A stretch of 64,000 nt of DNA. It comes from Hemibagrus wyckioides (Eukaryota > Chordata > Actinopteri > Siluriformes > Bagridae). Shown here in pieces: positions 48,376-60,298 of this stretch (position 1 is the stretch's first letter; each line of letters begins with the position of its first letter). Made by a program: the position numbers and the translations under genes. The stretch is from NCBI RefSeq assembly GCF_019097595.1, contig NC_080710.1, positions 22,073,780-22,137,779 on the forward strand. Direction: 5' to 3'. The notes under the pieces are model-generated. The model did no database searches, was not told the DNA's origin, and was given only the letters and a program-made list of their open reading frames with translations.

Positions 48376-50201
48376 ACTAATATATATATACATTTTGTGG
48401 GTTTAATGATGTAAAAGTCTGCTCTATCTGTCTTAAAAAATTGGAAGTTTTATTTTGATGGGTATTGTATTCTTCAGAGTGATAATGATTGCAGCAGTAA
48501 TGAAAGGTTGTACGCGCTGATTGTTATGGTTCATCACGGTTTCTAAGGTTTAAAGGCATAAGGTCTGTATATATTTGTTTATCTTTAGTTAATGGGGTCG
48601 AGTTTACGGACAAGACTTTTTATGCGTATCTTTATACATTGTTCAGCTCTTACACTGATTTCTGAAGTTATAAAAGATATTTCCACGGTGTTGAATGTGC
48701 AATAAAGCTTTCAGAAACATCAGTAAAAGTTTCGGCCATCATTCGGACAGGGTCCGCTACAGTAAGAGCTTCATCTTCACTGGTTCAGATGCTCGCTGCA
48801 CGTGCTGACTGACCGTTTCAACGTGACGATGGTCAATGGATTGCAGGACTTCGGAATCGGCGTGATGGTCTACGGAGCTGAGACACGAACAAGAATCTGA
48901 AAGCCTGCTCCAGACGGGAACAGAAGGTACAAAAGAAAAGGATATAAAAGGTACAGGTAAAGATCAAAATACATCGGAACTTCAGTGTCATGAACAAGAC
49001 AGTACAGAGCTCCCTCGACGTTCAGAACATGATCATAAGCCTAAGGAGAAAATGCTTGCTTATTAGAAAGATGAATGCTGTAACCGTCAAGGACATGTTT
49101 TCACAGAGATTTGCATTTTTATGTTTCTCTTATAAATTCATGATGAGTTATTTCATTGTTTAAAAATACTTAAATGAGATGTATGATATGATATTTACAA
49201 AGTAATAAGTAGAGAACGTGTTTCCTTACAATGTGTAAAGTTAAGGGTTCTTCAAGAAATAGTTACTATTGAAACTAAAAAGGTCACATGTCCAGGTAGG
49301 GTGAATTGTGGGATCATTGCATTATGGGTCAAACTAACATGGATGCAGAGAGACACTAATAGTAAACATCCAGAAAAAGAGTTCTTCATCTGCATGGTCT
49401 AAGAAGGCGCACACGGAAATTCATATTTTAATTTGTTGCATTTTGTATATAATGTTGTTTTATATCACTTTACAAGAACGATGTTATAAATATTGATGTC
49501 ATTGGATTTGTTGCACGTGTTCACTTGCATATCAGCGGACATTTACATGAGAAACTTAGAAATGGACTCTGGGAAATGCATATTTGAACAGTGTATACTT
49601 TATTTCTTTTAGTTTTCACGGTGTCTGCTGAAAAGAGAGAGAGACAGAAAGACAAATAAACAGCAAAAAAGACCTCTGTATGAAGCGTGGTTATTATTTC
49701 ATTAGACCATTGCAGCTACAGTGAAAACGTACCGTGACAGCTTCCATTGTGGCACGGTACCGGTCGGATAAGAAGAGAAAACAAGACCGCATCGGAAAGA
49801 AGGAGGAAACACGATCGCGTGGGTAGAGAAGGCGTCAGAGAAGAGGCTTGCCGTTTCATAGCTGTCACAGCCGAGGAAAGTACTGCGACCCGATTTGTAG
49901 AGGCCGACATTAGCCGTGTAGGCTACCGCCTTGCAAGTATCCTTTCTACAGGCTTCAGAGTACACTGTTTGTTAATCCCAACGTTACTTCAAGCTGAAGA
50001 GTCCTGCTCTGCAATTAACAGCAGGTTTGATTGTGCTATCTCTACATCTGGAAAAAGTGATTAATATATTGCTTTAATTGGTTTATCATTACAGGCTAAC
50101 TGTTGTTTATATTTACCAGTGGTATTGTTGTGAATGGTTCTAAGGGTATTTTTGATCTACAAGTAATAGTAAAGTAACCATGTATTACAGTGTTTTGCTA
50201 A
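48376..50201 (+). mobile_element. Probable BEL/Pao LTR and leader region, unit 3
   Basis: Same landmarks as the other units. A small change occurs near 50098-50113 (CTAACTGTTGTTTATATTTAC). Confidence 0.4.
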
Positions 50202-51529
50202 AATGTTTACAATGTCAGTCCATGGAGATTAAAATCTCAAACTCATGATGTTGAAAGGGAAAGATTAGAGTCACTCTTGGGGGAAATCCACTCTAAAATA
50301 CAGTCACTTGAAACAGCAATGATAGAACCTACTGCTGCCACTTCAAAAGGAGATGAACCTCGGAAATCATCACGAGAAAGAAAGTTAACTCCAAAAATGC
50401 AGGAGCTTAAGCAGCAAGAGGTTTCTCAAAAAGAGAGTAAGTTCATTAAGTTGTATGAAAGCTGGAAAGAACAAGTTAAAACTACATGTACTAAACTTAA
50501 GGGTGAGTGCTCTGATCAAGACTTAAATGACCTGATGGATAGTGTAGAAGAGATGGAAACTCAAGTAAAAAAATGTGCATTATACATATCACTTATAAGA
50601 TCTCAACTAGCTCTCTCTACTGAGATTAGAAGAAAAATGGATTCCTGTACAGCAGTAATGGCAGATGTGATGGAGCTGATGAAAGTGCGTACGAGTGAAG
50701 TGTGGCAAGAGGAATTTGATGCTAATGCAGAAGATGCAAGAATCCGTATGGTGCTTGACAAAGAGTATGCTCAGTCAGTATTTTCGACTATAAGTTCCAA
50801 GTCTATTCGTAGTTACCATTCAAGCAGCTCATCAGATTAGCAAAGCATCACTGACAATAGAGCAGAGTGTGCTGCACAGTTGGCAGCAAAGCAAGCAGAG
50901 ATGAAGATGGAGGAGGCAGTTGCTACTCAAAGGCTAAAACTTAAAAGATTGGAGAATCAAAGAGATCTTCAAGTAATTGAGGCAAAGCTTAAGGCATACT
51001 CTGAAGCTGACTCAGGTGAGTTCAATAATGATCGTAGAGCAGCTTGCAGTGAGGTAGCTAATTGTCCTTTAGCATCTTCTAAGGAAATTAAAAAAGAACA
51101 AACATGGAAGAACAATAACAAGGAACAGACAAACCATATTGACGGTGAAGCATCAATAGTTCAAGCCTTACATGACACAATGGTTCTCAGCAGACTTCCG
51201 GCACCTGAGCCTGCAGTTTTGTCAGGGGACCCACTTAAATTCTTAGAGTGGAGAACAAGTTTCAAGGCATTAATAGAACAGTGATGCACAAATCCTGCTG
51301 ATAAGTTGTTGTATCTACAAAAATATGTCAGCGGTGAGGCACAATCTGTATTGGAAGGAAGCTTCTACAGAAAGGAAGATGAAGCCTATGATCAAACTTG
51401 GGAAGCACTGAATTCTCGGTATGGCCATTCATTTGTAATCCAGCGTGCATTCCGAGAAAAACTGAACAACTGGCCAAAGATTAGCTCGAGAGAGTCAGTT
51501 AAATTGAGACAATTCAGTGATTTATTGAC
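50202..51529 (+). pseudogene. Degenerate BEL/Pao gag, truncated by deletion, unit 3
   Basis: Same two nonsense codons as units 1 and 2, without the unit-2 insertion. The gag domain stops after LRQFSDLLT, where about 610 bp are deleted. The frame then runs into antisense Gypsy sequence and stops at 51684-51686, making a chance 126-codon chimeric open frame. Confidence 0.75.
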
Positions 51530-52552
51530 AAACTCACACTTCTCTTTGTTCAATTTTAGATTGGACTGTCCTGTTAGCTCCAGAACCTGCTTCAGTCATG
51601 CATCATGTTCCTGCTGGTTGGATCCCCACACAAGTATGTCGTCCATCATAGTCTCTACACCTGGTAGATGCTCAAAGATCATGTGAATAGTTTTGTGGTA
51701 AACTTCTAGTGCTGAGTGAATGCCATAAAAGAGGTGGAGAAAATTCTTGGGTCAAGACATATTCTCAAACCTCCATTTTTCTTGAGCACAATAACAAGTG
51801 AGCTCACCCAGTCTGTTGGTTCATCAACTGTCTTTATAACCTTTAGCTTCTCCATGTCAGCTAATTCCTCTTTAAGTTTTCCTCTCAAAACAAGTGGAAC
51901 ATTTCTGCATGCATGTACACCTGGTGTTATTGTGTCATCAACACTTATTTTATGCTTCCCAGGCAGACATCCTGGTCCTTCAAAAACATCTTCATACTCC
52001 TGCATGAATGAGGTTTCATTTGTTTCAATCTGTGATGCCACTACAAACACTCAAATCAAGTTTTTATCACGTGCTCAGTCCCAAAATTGGCTGGACATTC
52101 TTTTCCACAATCAGCATCTGTGACTTTACCCGCTGTCCCTTGTGTTTAAGAGTCACCAAGCAGCTCCCTTTGACAGGGACATTCTCACCAGTGTATCCTG
52201 TTACTTTCGTTCTCACTGGGTGTATTTTGCTTTTGATTTTGAGGGTTTTGTAGTCAGACTTAGATTGACTTATGCAGCAGTATCTAATTTCTATCTGTAG
52301 GTCCGCTTTATTAATTTTTTTATTTTAAACTCTCCCATACTTGCCAGTCCCTATATCTGACACCATGTTACATTTTAAACACCATGCTGAATGTCTTTTT
52401 TACCACTTCATTTTACTTTACTTTACTTTTTATTTTGCATGTGCGCACGCAACATGTCTCTTAGCACAACTTGCCGTTCACCCTCTAAACTGTCCGGGGA
52501 CACACGCGCACACACAGAACCAAAATCACATGTAATCGTTCATGACATCACA
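51530..52552 (-). mobile_element. Ty3/Gypsy pol fragment, truncated, unit 3, minus strand
   Basis: Retains the LTR candidate, protease end, RT start and MDDILVWG segment, but has lost the RNase H part through the deletion that also removed the end of BEL gag. Confidence 0.75.
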
Positions 52553-52608
52553 GGGACGTCTATGTGAACTTTTAGCACATAGTTATGCTTGCTCTATATA
52601 TGGTTCCA

Positions 52609-53215
52609 GTGCTTCACAAATGAGTGTCTGGGAATCTGATGGAGAAGTCTGAGTTTGGTGGTTGCCAGGAGAACGGTACTGGCCTGACTGCATTGTGCCA
52701 TGTGGTGGTGTTTTAAAGTTTGGTGGAGGAGACATTATGGTGTGGTGTTGTTTTTCAGAGGTTGGGCTTAGCCCTTTAGTTCCAGTGAAATGAAATCTTA
52801 ATGCTTCAGCATACCAAGACATTTTGGACAATTTCATGCTCCCAACATTGTGGGAACAGTTTGGGGATGACCCCTTCTTGTTCCAACTTGACTGCGCACC
52901 AGTGCACAAAGCAACATCCATGGATGAGTGAGTTTGGTGTTGAGGAACTTGACTGGCCTGCACAGAGTCCTGACCTCGACCCGATAGAACAACTTTGGGA
53001 TGAATTAGAGTGAAGACTGTGAGTCAGGCCTTCTTATCTAACATCAGTGCATGACCTCACAAAAGCACTTCTACAGGAATGGTAAAAAATTCCCATAAAT
53101 ACACTCCTAAACCTTGTGCCTTCCCAGAAGAGTTGAAGCTGTTATAGCTGCAAAGGGCAGGGCAGCTCCATATTAAAGACTACAGACTAAGGATGGGATG
53201 TCCTTCAATTTCATG
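52609..53215 (+). mobile_element. Tc1/mariner transposase relic, left part, unit 3
   Basis: As in unit 1, without the 1-bp loss seen in unit 2. Confidence 0.8.
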
Positions 53216-53449
53216 GATCTAAAATTTCGGTAAATTTTCTCGATTTTTATCTTAAATCCAGTCCTATATTAGAACTTTTTATGGTATCTTTATTAGCCGA
53301 CAGTATACCATAATATTCTCATTTCAAACCCATTAGCCCATTAGCACACTAACCCGTTAGCCCGGCTACCAGTTTTTTTTTTTGTTTGTTTTTTTTTTAC
53401 ATTTTTCGCACCAATTATCTCCGTTGTACTTAAACACTTCTTAAACACT

Positions 53450-54358
53450 ATGTCGGTTGTGGGTCTGCCTTTGAGTGCAGGTGAGGATTCATTCAAGCTG
53501 CACTCTGTGGACTTGGAGAAGCAGATCTGCGACCTATAGGTGAAGCTAGCTCAGCTGTGACAGCGGAAAGCCTCGCTGGAATCATCCTGGACTGACGCTT
53601 ACCTGTCCCAGGTAAATCCGCAGCATGAAACAAACACTCCCACAACCTCAACTCCGTGTTCTTCTCTGCCCAGGCCCAGCGCACCAAGGACGCGGCCCAC
53701 CCAGGTTTCGTTCACTCCGGTGCCGGGGTACCATGCAGCCTGGATGCAGCAGCAGCGGAAGACATGAGCCAAGCCCCGGGCGAGGACCTCTCCCCCTCCG
53801 CTACCACCAGTTTTCGAGATCTCGACCCGCAAACCCTTCGCTCCCCTCCGTGAGCCGGAGTGCGACGCGGTGATCATAGGAGACTCCATTGTCCGGCACG
53901 TCCGTGCAACCGAGGCTAAAGGTAAGGTGCGCACTCGCTGTTTTCCTGGTGCTTGTGTTGTTGATGTTGCTGCACAGGTACCCGTGATCCTGAATAAGAA
54001 CATCGGAGCTGTGGTTCTCCATGCTGGCGCGAACGACATCAGGCTGAGGCAGACGGAGATCCTGAAGAAGGACTTCAGGAGCCTGGTGGAGAAGGTTCAC
54101 ACCACATCGCCCACGATGAGGATCATCATGTCAGGACCACTTCCCACATTCCAGCGAGGAATCGAGAGGTTCAGTTGGCTGTTTGCTTTGAATGAATGGT
54201 TACAGTCTTGGTGTCAAGACCAGAAATTACCCTTTGTTGATAATTGGAATATTTTCTGGAAGCGTCCTAGGCTCTACCGTTCTGATGGCCTGCACCCAAG
54301 CAGAGTTGGAGCAGCAGTCGTCTGGGACAACATCTCCAGGACACTATGCACCATCTGA
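53450..54358 (+). pseudogene. L2 ORF1 with SGNH esterase domain, unit 3
   Basis: Same three stops in the coiled-coil half. Esterase half open from 53870 with GDSIVRH, HAGANDIR and DGLHPSRVG. Confidence 0.8.
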
Positions 54359-54451
54359 TGGGTAAGTCATACCTTAGATTACAATTAAAATAGCTACTGT
54401 TCAACTCACCAGATTGATACAAATGCACACACAGCTCGTCCTATAGAAACT

Positions 54452-56672
54452 GTGTCTGTTCCCCGAATAGTGAGCTCAATGGATATATTCATTAATAGCT
54501 TTCGAAATAATCTAATCACAATTAAACCTGACAAAGGCCAAATAAGTAAAGAAAAACAATTTCTAAAGTTTTGGCTTCTCAACATTAGATCCCTTGCACC
54601 GAAAGCAATTACTGTCAAAGAAATGATCTCAGATTATAGTTTCGATACACTCTGTCTCACGGAAACCTGGCTTAGACCAAATGAATACATTGGTCTGAAT
54701 GAGTCTACTCCATCAGGATATTCCTATAAGCATGAGCCCCCTCAGACTGGTCATGGTGGTTGCAACCATCTATAACAATTCTCTTACCGTTACTCAGAAA
54801 ATAGGACCCAGGTTTAGCTCATTTGAAGTGCTTATCCTTAATGTTGCACTCACTGACATACATAAAAAATCCCTACTATATCTTGCTCTGCCCACCGTAT
54901 ATAGACCCCAGGGGCCCTACACTGATTTTCTTAGAGTTTGCACACTTACTCTCAGATCTTTTGATCAGTTTTGACAAAGTGTTAATTGTATGAGACTTTA
55001 ACATTTATGTAGACGATGCTAATGATGCTTTAGGACTCACATTTATAGATTTACTAAATTCTTTTGGGGTTAAACAAACATTAATAGACCAACGGGCACA
55101 AAGAGCTATTTAAACTCATCACCACGGCTAAATCAACAACGTATTTGTTAGATCCAATTCCAACTATATTGCTGAAAGAAGTAATACATGCAGCTGGAGA
55201 GCCTCTTCTCAATATTATTAATTCCTCGTTATATCTAGGTCATGTCCCAAAATCTCTCAAGTTAGCAGTTATTAAGCCTCTTCTTAAGAAACCTAAACTA
55301 GACCCTAATGAACTATCAAATTACAGACCTATTTCAAACCTTCCGTTTATATCAAAAATATTAGAAAAAGTGGTGTCGGCTCAATTATGCTCCTTCTTAC
55401 AGGAAAACAATATCCTTGAAGAATTTCAGTTAGGTTTCAGGCTCCATCATAGTACAGAAACTGCACTAGTTAAAATCACAAATGACTTGCTTTTAGCTTC
55501 GGACCAGGGGTGCATCTCCATATTAGTCCTGCTTGATCTTAGTGCTGCGTTTGACATAACATTCTCGTAGATCGCTTACAAAATCACATAGGTTTGCAGG
55601 GACAGTCATTAAAATGGTTTAGATCCTACCTGTCTGATCGATCCCATTTTGTAGATTTAAATGGAGAACTGTCCAGTGTAGTGCCAGTGAAATACGGGGT
55701 CCCACAAGGATCAGTTTTAGAACCTCTGCTTTTCTCGGTATACATGCTTCCATTGGGTAACATCACTAGAAGGCATGGGGTTAGTTTCCATTGTTATGCA
55801 GATGATACCCAGTTATATATCTCATCAAAACCAGATGAACTATCTAATTTGTCTAGAATTAACTGAGTGTGTTAAAGATATTAAAGATTGGATGACCGAT
55901 AATTTTCTAGTACTAAATTCTGATGAGACAGAGATATTACTTATTGGTTCAAAAATCAGTACACAAAAGCTCTCGCAATTCAGCTTGCATTTAGAAGGAT
56001 GTACTATTACTACTAGCTCAACAGTGAAAGACCTGGGTGTAATATTAGACAGCAACTTGTCCTTTGAAAATCATATTTCTAAATATTACAAAAACAGCCT
56101 TCTTCCATCTTAGAAATGTTGCCAAGCTTAGGAACGTTTTATCTGTATCTGATGCAGAAAAGCTAGTTCATGCATTCATGACCTCCAGACTGGACTGTTG
56201 TAATGCATTACTAGGTGGTTGTCCTGCATCTTCAATAAACAAGCTACAGTTAGTCCAAAATGTAGCCGCCAGAGTTCTTACCAGGTCAAGAAAATATGAT
56301 CATATAACCCCAATATTATCATCCCTGCACCGGCTACCTGTTAAGTTTAGAATTGACTATAAACTATCACTATTTACATTCAAGGCTTTAAATGGTTTAG
56401 CTCCCACTTATCTAGCCAGTCTTCTAACACGTTACAATCCACCACACTCTTTAAGATCACAAAACTCTGGACTTCTGGTAGTTCCCACAATATCAAAGTC
56501 TACAAAAGGGGGTAGAGCGTTTTCGTATTTAGCTCCTAAACTTTGGAATAGTCTTCCTGACAGTGTGCGGGGCTCAGACACAGTCTCCCAGTTCAAACGT
56601 AGACTAAAGACTTATCTCTTTAGCTGGCATGCATTTAATACATCCCATAACCTTGTACTCCAGTACATCTGA
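54452..56672 (+). pseudogene. L2 ORF2 endonuclease/reverse transcriptase, unit 3
   Basis: As unit 2. It has SLHRLPV where units 1 and 2 have SPHRLPV; Leu is the usual residue there in L2 elements as I recall them. Confidence 0.85.
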
Positions 56673-57255
56673 TTAAATGCACATTATCATCTAGTGCTGC
56701 TAATATTATGAACAGCAGCTATGCTAATTACTTTCCACTTGTTTCCTTTCTTCTACCCATCCCGAGGCATATAGAGATTGTGCCAGCTCCAGTGGCATCC
56801 AGAGATGGACCAGCTCCAGCCGGGTTCCGCTTTGAGGATTGGGTTATTCAAAGCAACGCTGCCAAAATTATGTGGACGACAACAACCTCCTTATTAATTT
56901 ACATAACATTCTACACATGCTGTATCTGCGTCACACGATTGACTATACATAAATGCACAAAGGACATTGTTCATATCACACTCTCCGGTGTTTAGAATAA
57001 TTTATAATAACACTCTCTGCTGTCACCCAAATGAGGATGGGTTCCCTTTTGAGTCTGGTTCCTCTCAAGGTTTCTTCCTCATAAAATCAAAGGGAGTTTT
57101 TCCTTGCCACAGTCGCCTCAGTCACCTCAGGCTTGCTCACTTGGGATAACATCTAGGACTGTTTGTCTGTTCATATGTTTGTTGTTTCTTATGTAAGGCT
57201 GCTTTGAGACAATGCTCTTTGTTGAAAAGCGCTATACAAATAAAATTGAATTGAA

Positions 57256-57302
57256 TGCGCATGTAAAGGCAGACGTCCCAAAACTTTTGGCTATTAAGTG
57301 TA
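57256..57302 (+). mobile_element. Tc1 relic, right terminal repeat, unit 3
   Basis: Same right end; one base differs (GTAAAGGCAG, closer to the usual fish Tc1 end). Confidence 0.75.
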
Positions 57303-57370
57303 TATTACCTTTTGCACTTGTAAGTAAATTACAGTGTTTTCTGTAAGTCAACCTTTAGTGACGTAACAAT

Positions 57371-58505
57371 CACATTGGACGAAGGCGTATTTGGAAGGAC
57401 AACTGCTGGGTGCTGGAGGATTGGCTGTGTTTTTGCTGGGACACGCAAAGAAGACGGATTGCCAGTAAGTCTTTCCATTTCTGTTTTTACTCAAGCCTTT
57501 GACCAGTTTTCTACATAATCAGAAGTAAAGTTGATCAGTGCTACTAATGGACAGAAGGTAAGCAATCACGTCTTAACAAATTTTAATCTTCTAAGCCTAA
57601 TTTGCACTCAAATTAGAGAAAAACATTATAACAATATTAAAACTGAACTCAGGAATGGCAGTGTTCACTAGTAGGCACTAGTAGTTCCTTTTGAAGGAGG
57701 CTGATTGTTATATGTCTCTTAACCTCCCTTTACTTTGACATCTTTTGCTGCTACTGTACATTTGACATCATGGATCACTGTAGCATTGTGGGATTGGCAG
57801 TAAAGTTGCAAAGCTGTTATTTAAAAGCAGTAACTACTGCTCTTTCATGCATAAAATTAAAATGATGTAACCTCACAAGCCAGATGAGTCTGAAGAGCTC
57901 TTTTAGTTACTTTATGTATGCAAATGATTTCATTTAATTACTCATAACACATTTATCTTTCCTCAGATTGCAATCAAGTACGTCTCCAAAAAGATGCCTT
58001 ATGAAAAACTGCAGCTTGTAAGTTTCTTTATCATGATGTACATCTTACCTAAAAATCAGATTTCTAAGAAGACCTTGATAAGTAGTATTACAAAGGATGG
58101 CATTATAATGTGTGGCACTCATTCTTTCCTTTTTGTACCATACCACACCACAGACAGGATATGGATGGCTGCCCATTGAGATAGCTTTGACGATCCTTGC
58201 AAACACAGAACCTTGCTCAAAAATCCTGAAGATTCTGGACTTGTACGAAGAGGCAAAATGATACGTTTTCGTCCAGGAACAGCCTGAACCATGTGTGGAC
58301 CTCGAGGAATTCTCCGGCCAGCAAGGTGGATATTTGACTGAGGTCGTGGCTCGCCATGTTATGTTTCAGCTGATGGAGGCTCTGAAGCATTGTAAGAGCC
58401 AGGGGATACTGCATCATGATGTCAGAAAACATTCTGATTCAGACAGGCACGTGGCAAGTCAAGCTGTTTGACTTGAAAGAGACCTCGTCAAATACGAGGA
58501 GCATT
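57371..58505 (+). pseudogene. PIM-like kinase pseudogene, exons 3-5, cut at the unit boundary (unit 3)
   Basis: Exon 3-like 57371-57464, exon 4-like 57967-58017 and exon 5-like from 58154. Five extra bases (CACAC repeat) precede the exon-5 acceptor. The nonsense codon and HHD change match units 1 and 2. Confidence 0.85.
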
Positions 58506-58888
58506 ATGCAGAGCATTATGTGGAAGTAACCTCCAAATGACCTTGCCTTGTTCTACATTGAATCACACATGACTAAATGCACTAATACTTTGAATTTTGA
58601 ATATAATGTTTCATTTCTAATATTGTAAGACTGTTATGATCTAGCTGTGCTAATGTATAATTGAGAGCATGAGCTTCAGGCAGAATTACAGTTGAACATG
58701 CAAAATTAATCTGCTTTTGTTAAATTTGTTTCTCAGCAAGGACTTGTCATAATCACTTTTTCAGAACTGACACTGAAAAGGGAAATTATAGTTTTTGGAT
58801 TTAGGGTTTCTAGCGTTTATAATCAATGAGAAAGAGATTAGAAATAGAAATGAGATTGTATTGTGAATTTATTTTTGAATAACCACAG

Positions 58889-59200
58889 ACCCGAGGAACT
58901 ACTGTACAATGTCTGTTTAAACATTGCCTCTCAGTCCTATGTAGACATTATGGCAATAATGTTAAGCTCCAACTCTTCTGCATTCATGCATCTCCTGAAC
59001 ATCTCCCGATCAGCTACCGGTGTATTCGCTCGGCCGAGGTGGAGGGTCAGCGCGCACACAGGAGCAGCAGTGGAGTGAAGTTCTGTGTTGTGTCCGATCT
59101 TCAGTCAAGAGGAGCTGAACATGCCTTAGAGATCTTGTACTTCTTGGATTCTATCACAAGTCAAAGTCTGCTGTTGCGTGGACCATCTGTCTGGCATTAA
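58889..59200 (+). other. Exon-like remnant, unit 4 (unrecognised)
   Basis: Same as unit 3; the first frame is open to TGA 59076-59078. Function unknown. Confidence 0.25.
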
Positions 59201-59663
59201 ACTGACACCAAAACCAGCACATGTTTATAATTATACGAGTTGCCTGTTTTCTGGCTTGATCTGAAATTTTTACATCACTTAAGTGTGTGGTGGTGTATTC
59301 ATCAAGTGCAAATGACAAAGAAATTTCAAGAAAATTTTCATGATGTACCTAGTAGTGTTCTTTTTTCATTTTCCACTGTTTCCTTCACCTGTCTGTCTTG
59401 TCATTGAGAACTTTGAAAGGGCTCAAAGTTGAATGTAATCCACATTACATTAATGTGAATGTAAACCACATTACATCAAAGTTGAATCCACATTCATACT
59501 AATTTTCAGGATCAAATAAATATATGTATATATTACATTGTTTACAACCTGTGTCTTGTGTTGTGTACCACACAAATGGGCAGATTAGTGCAGTTAGTGG
59601 ACACTAATAACTGCTTAATATTTTAACATGGTTTAAAGGGTTAACATAAGTTAAGTTGTCTTT

Positions 59664-59762
59664 GTCACATTTACATTACTGCACAGTGAAATTCATTCTT
59701 TGCATATCCCATCCTTGGGGGTTGAACCCAGATCTTCTGGTCAACGACTCAGAGCCTTAACC
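59664..59762 (+). repeat. SINE-like fragment, unit 4
   Basis: Same 99-bp fragment as in the other units. Confidence 0.45.
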
Positions 59763-59932
59763 TTAATTGTGATCTGGATCCTAGCACAAACACACTGACT
59801 AATCAAAACAGTAATACATCCATGTAGCTAACATGACAACATTTCTGAGAAACTGAATCTTTTTATTTATTTAATGTTGAATGTTAGACAGTTAGCTAAA
59901 ACGAGCCACCATGACAAGACTTTTTTTTCTCT

Positions 59933-59982
59933 CCCCCCATCCCCCCCCCCCCCCAACCCCCCCCCCCCCCCCCACTCCCCCC
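59933..59982. repeat. Poly-C tract, unit 4
   Basis: About 50 bases of C in long runs with few interruptions; G-rich on the minus strand. Confidence 0.85.
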
Positions 59983-60041
59983 AAAACGTTCTAAAATTCA
60001 AATTTTAAAAATACACGAGTGGTGCGGCGTTAGAAACAGAT

Positions 60042-60263
60042 ACAACTACAGGAGAAAAACCGGAGAGATTCACCATCATAACAAGTGAGTATTGGATACA
60101 ACTACAAGAGAAATACCGGAGAGATTCACCATCAGAAGAAATACCGGAGAGATTCACCATCAGAAGAAATACCGGAGAGATTCACCATCAGAAGAAATAC
60201 CGGAGAGATTCACCATCAGAAGAAATACCGGATTGATTCACCATCATAAGAAGTGAGTATCGG
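60042..60263 (+). repeat. 28/56-bp minisatellite, unit 4
   Basis: 222 bp: one 56-bp block, then mostly 28-bp periods. It is exactly 84 bp shorter than in units 2 and 3. Confidence 0.92.
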
Positions 60264-60298
60264 CAATTGATACCGAGAATAAAGCGACACCTGCTGGG

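Larger units (their letters stand above)
53216..57255 (+). mobile_element. L2-like LINE, unit 3
   Basis: Same insertion site and terminal TTGAA repeats. Differences from unit 2 are single bases and the length and interruption of the T-run near 53373-53398. Confidence 0.88.
40049..58505 (+). repeat. Tandem array unit 3 (about 18.5 kb, internal deletion)
   Basis: Very close to unit 2 throughout. It is shorter mainly because about 610 bp are missing at 51529/51530, which joins BEL gag directly to the inverted Gypsy fragment. The kinase gene is intact. Confidence 0.93.
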
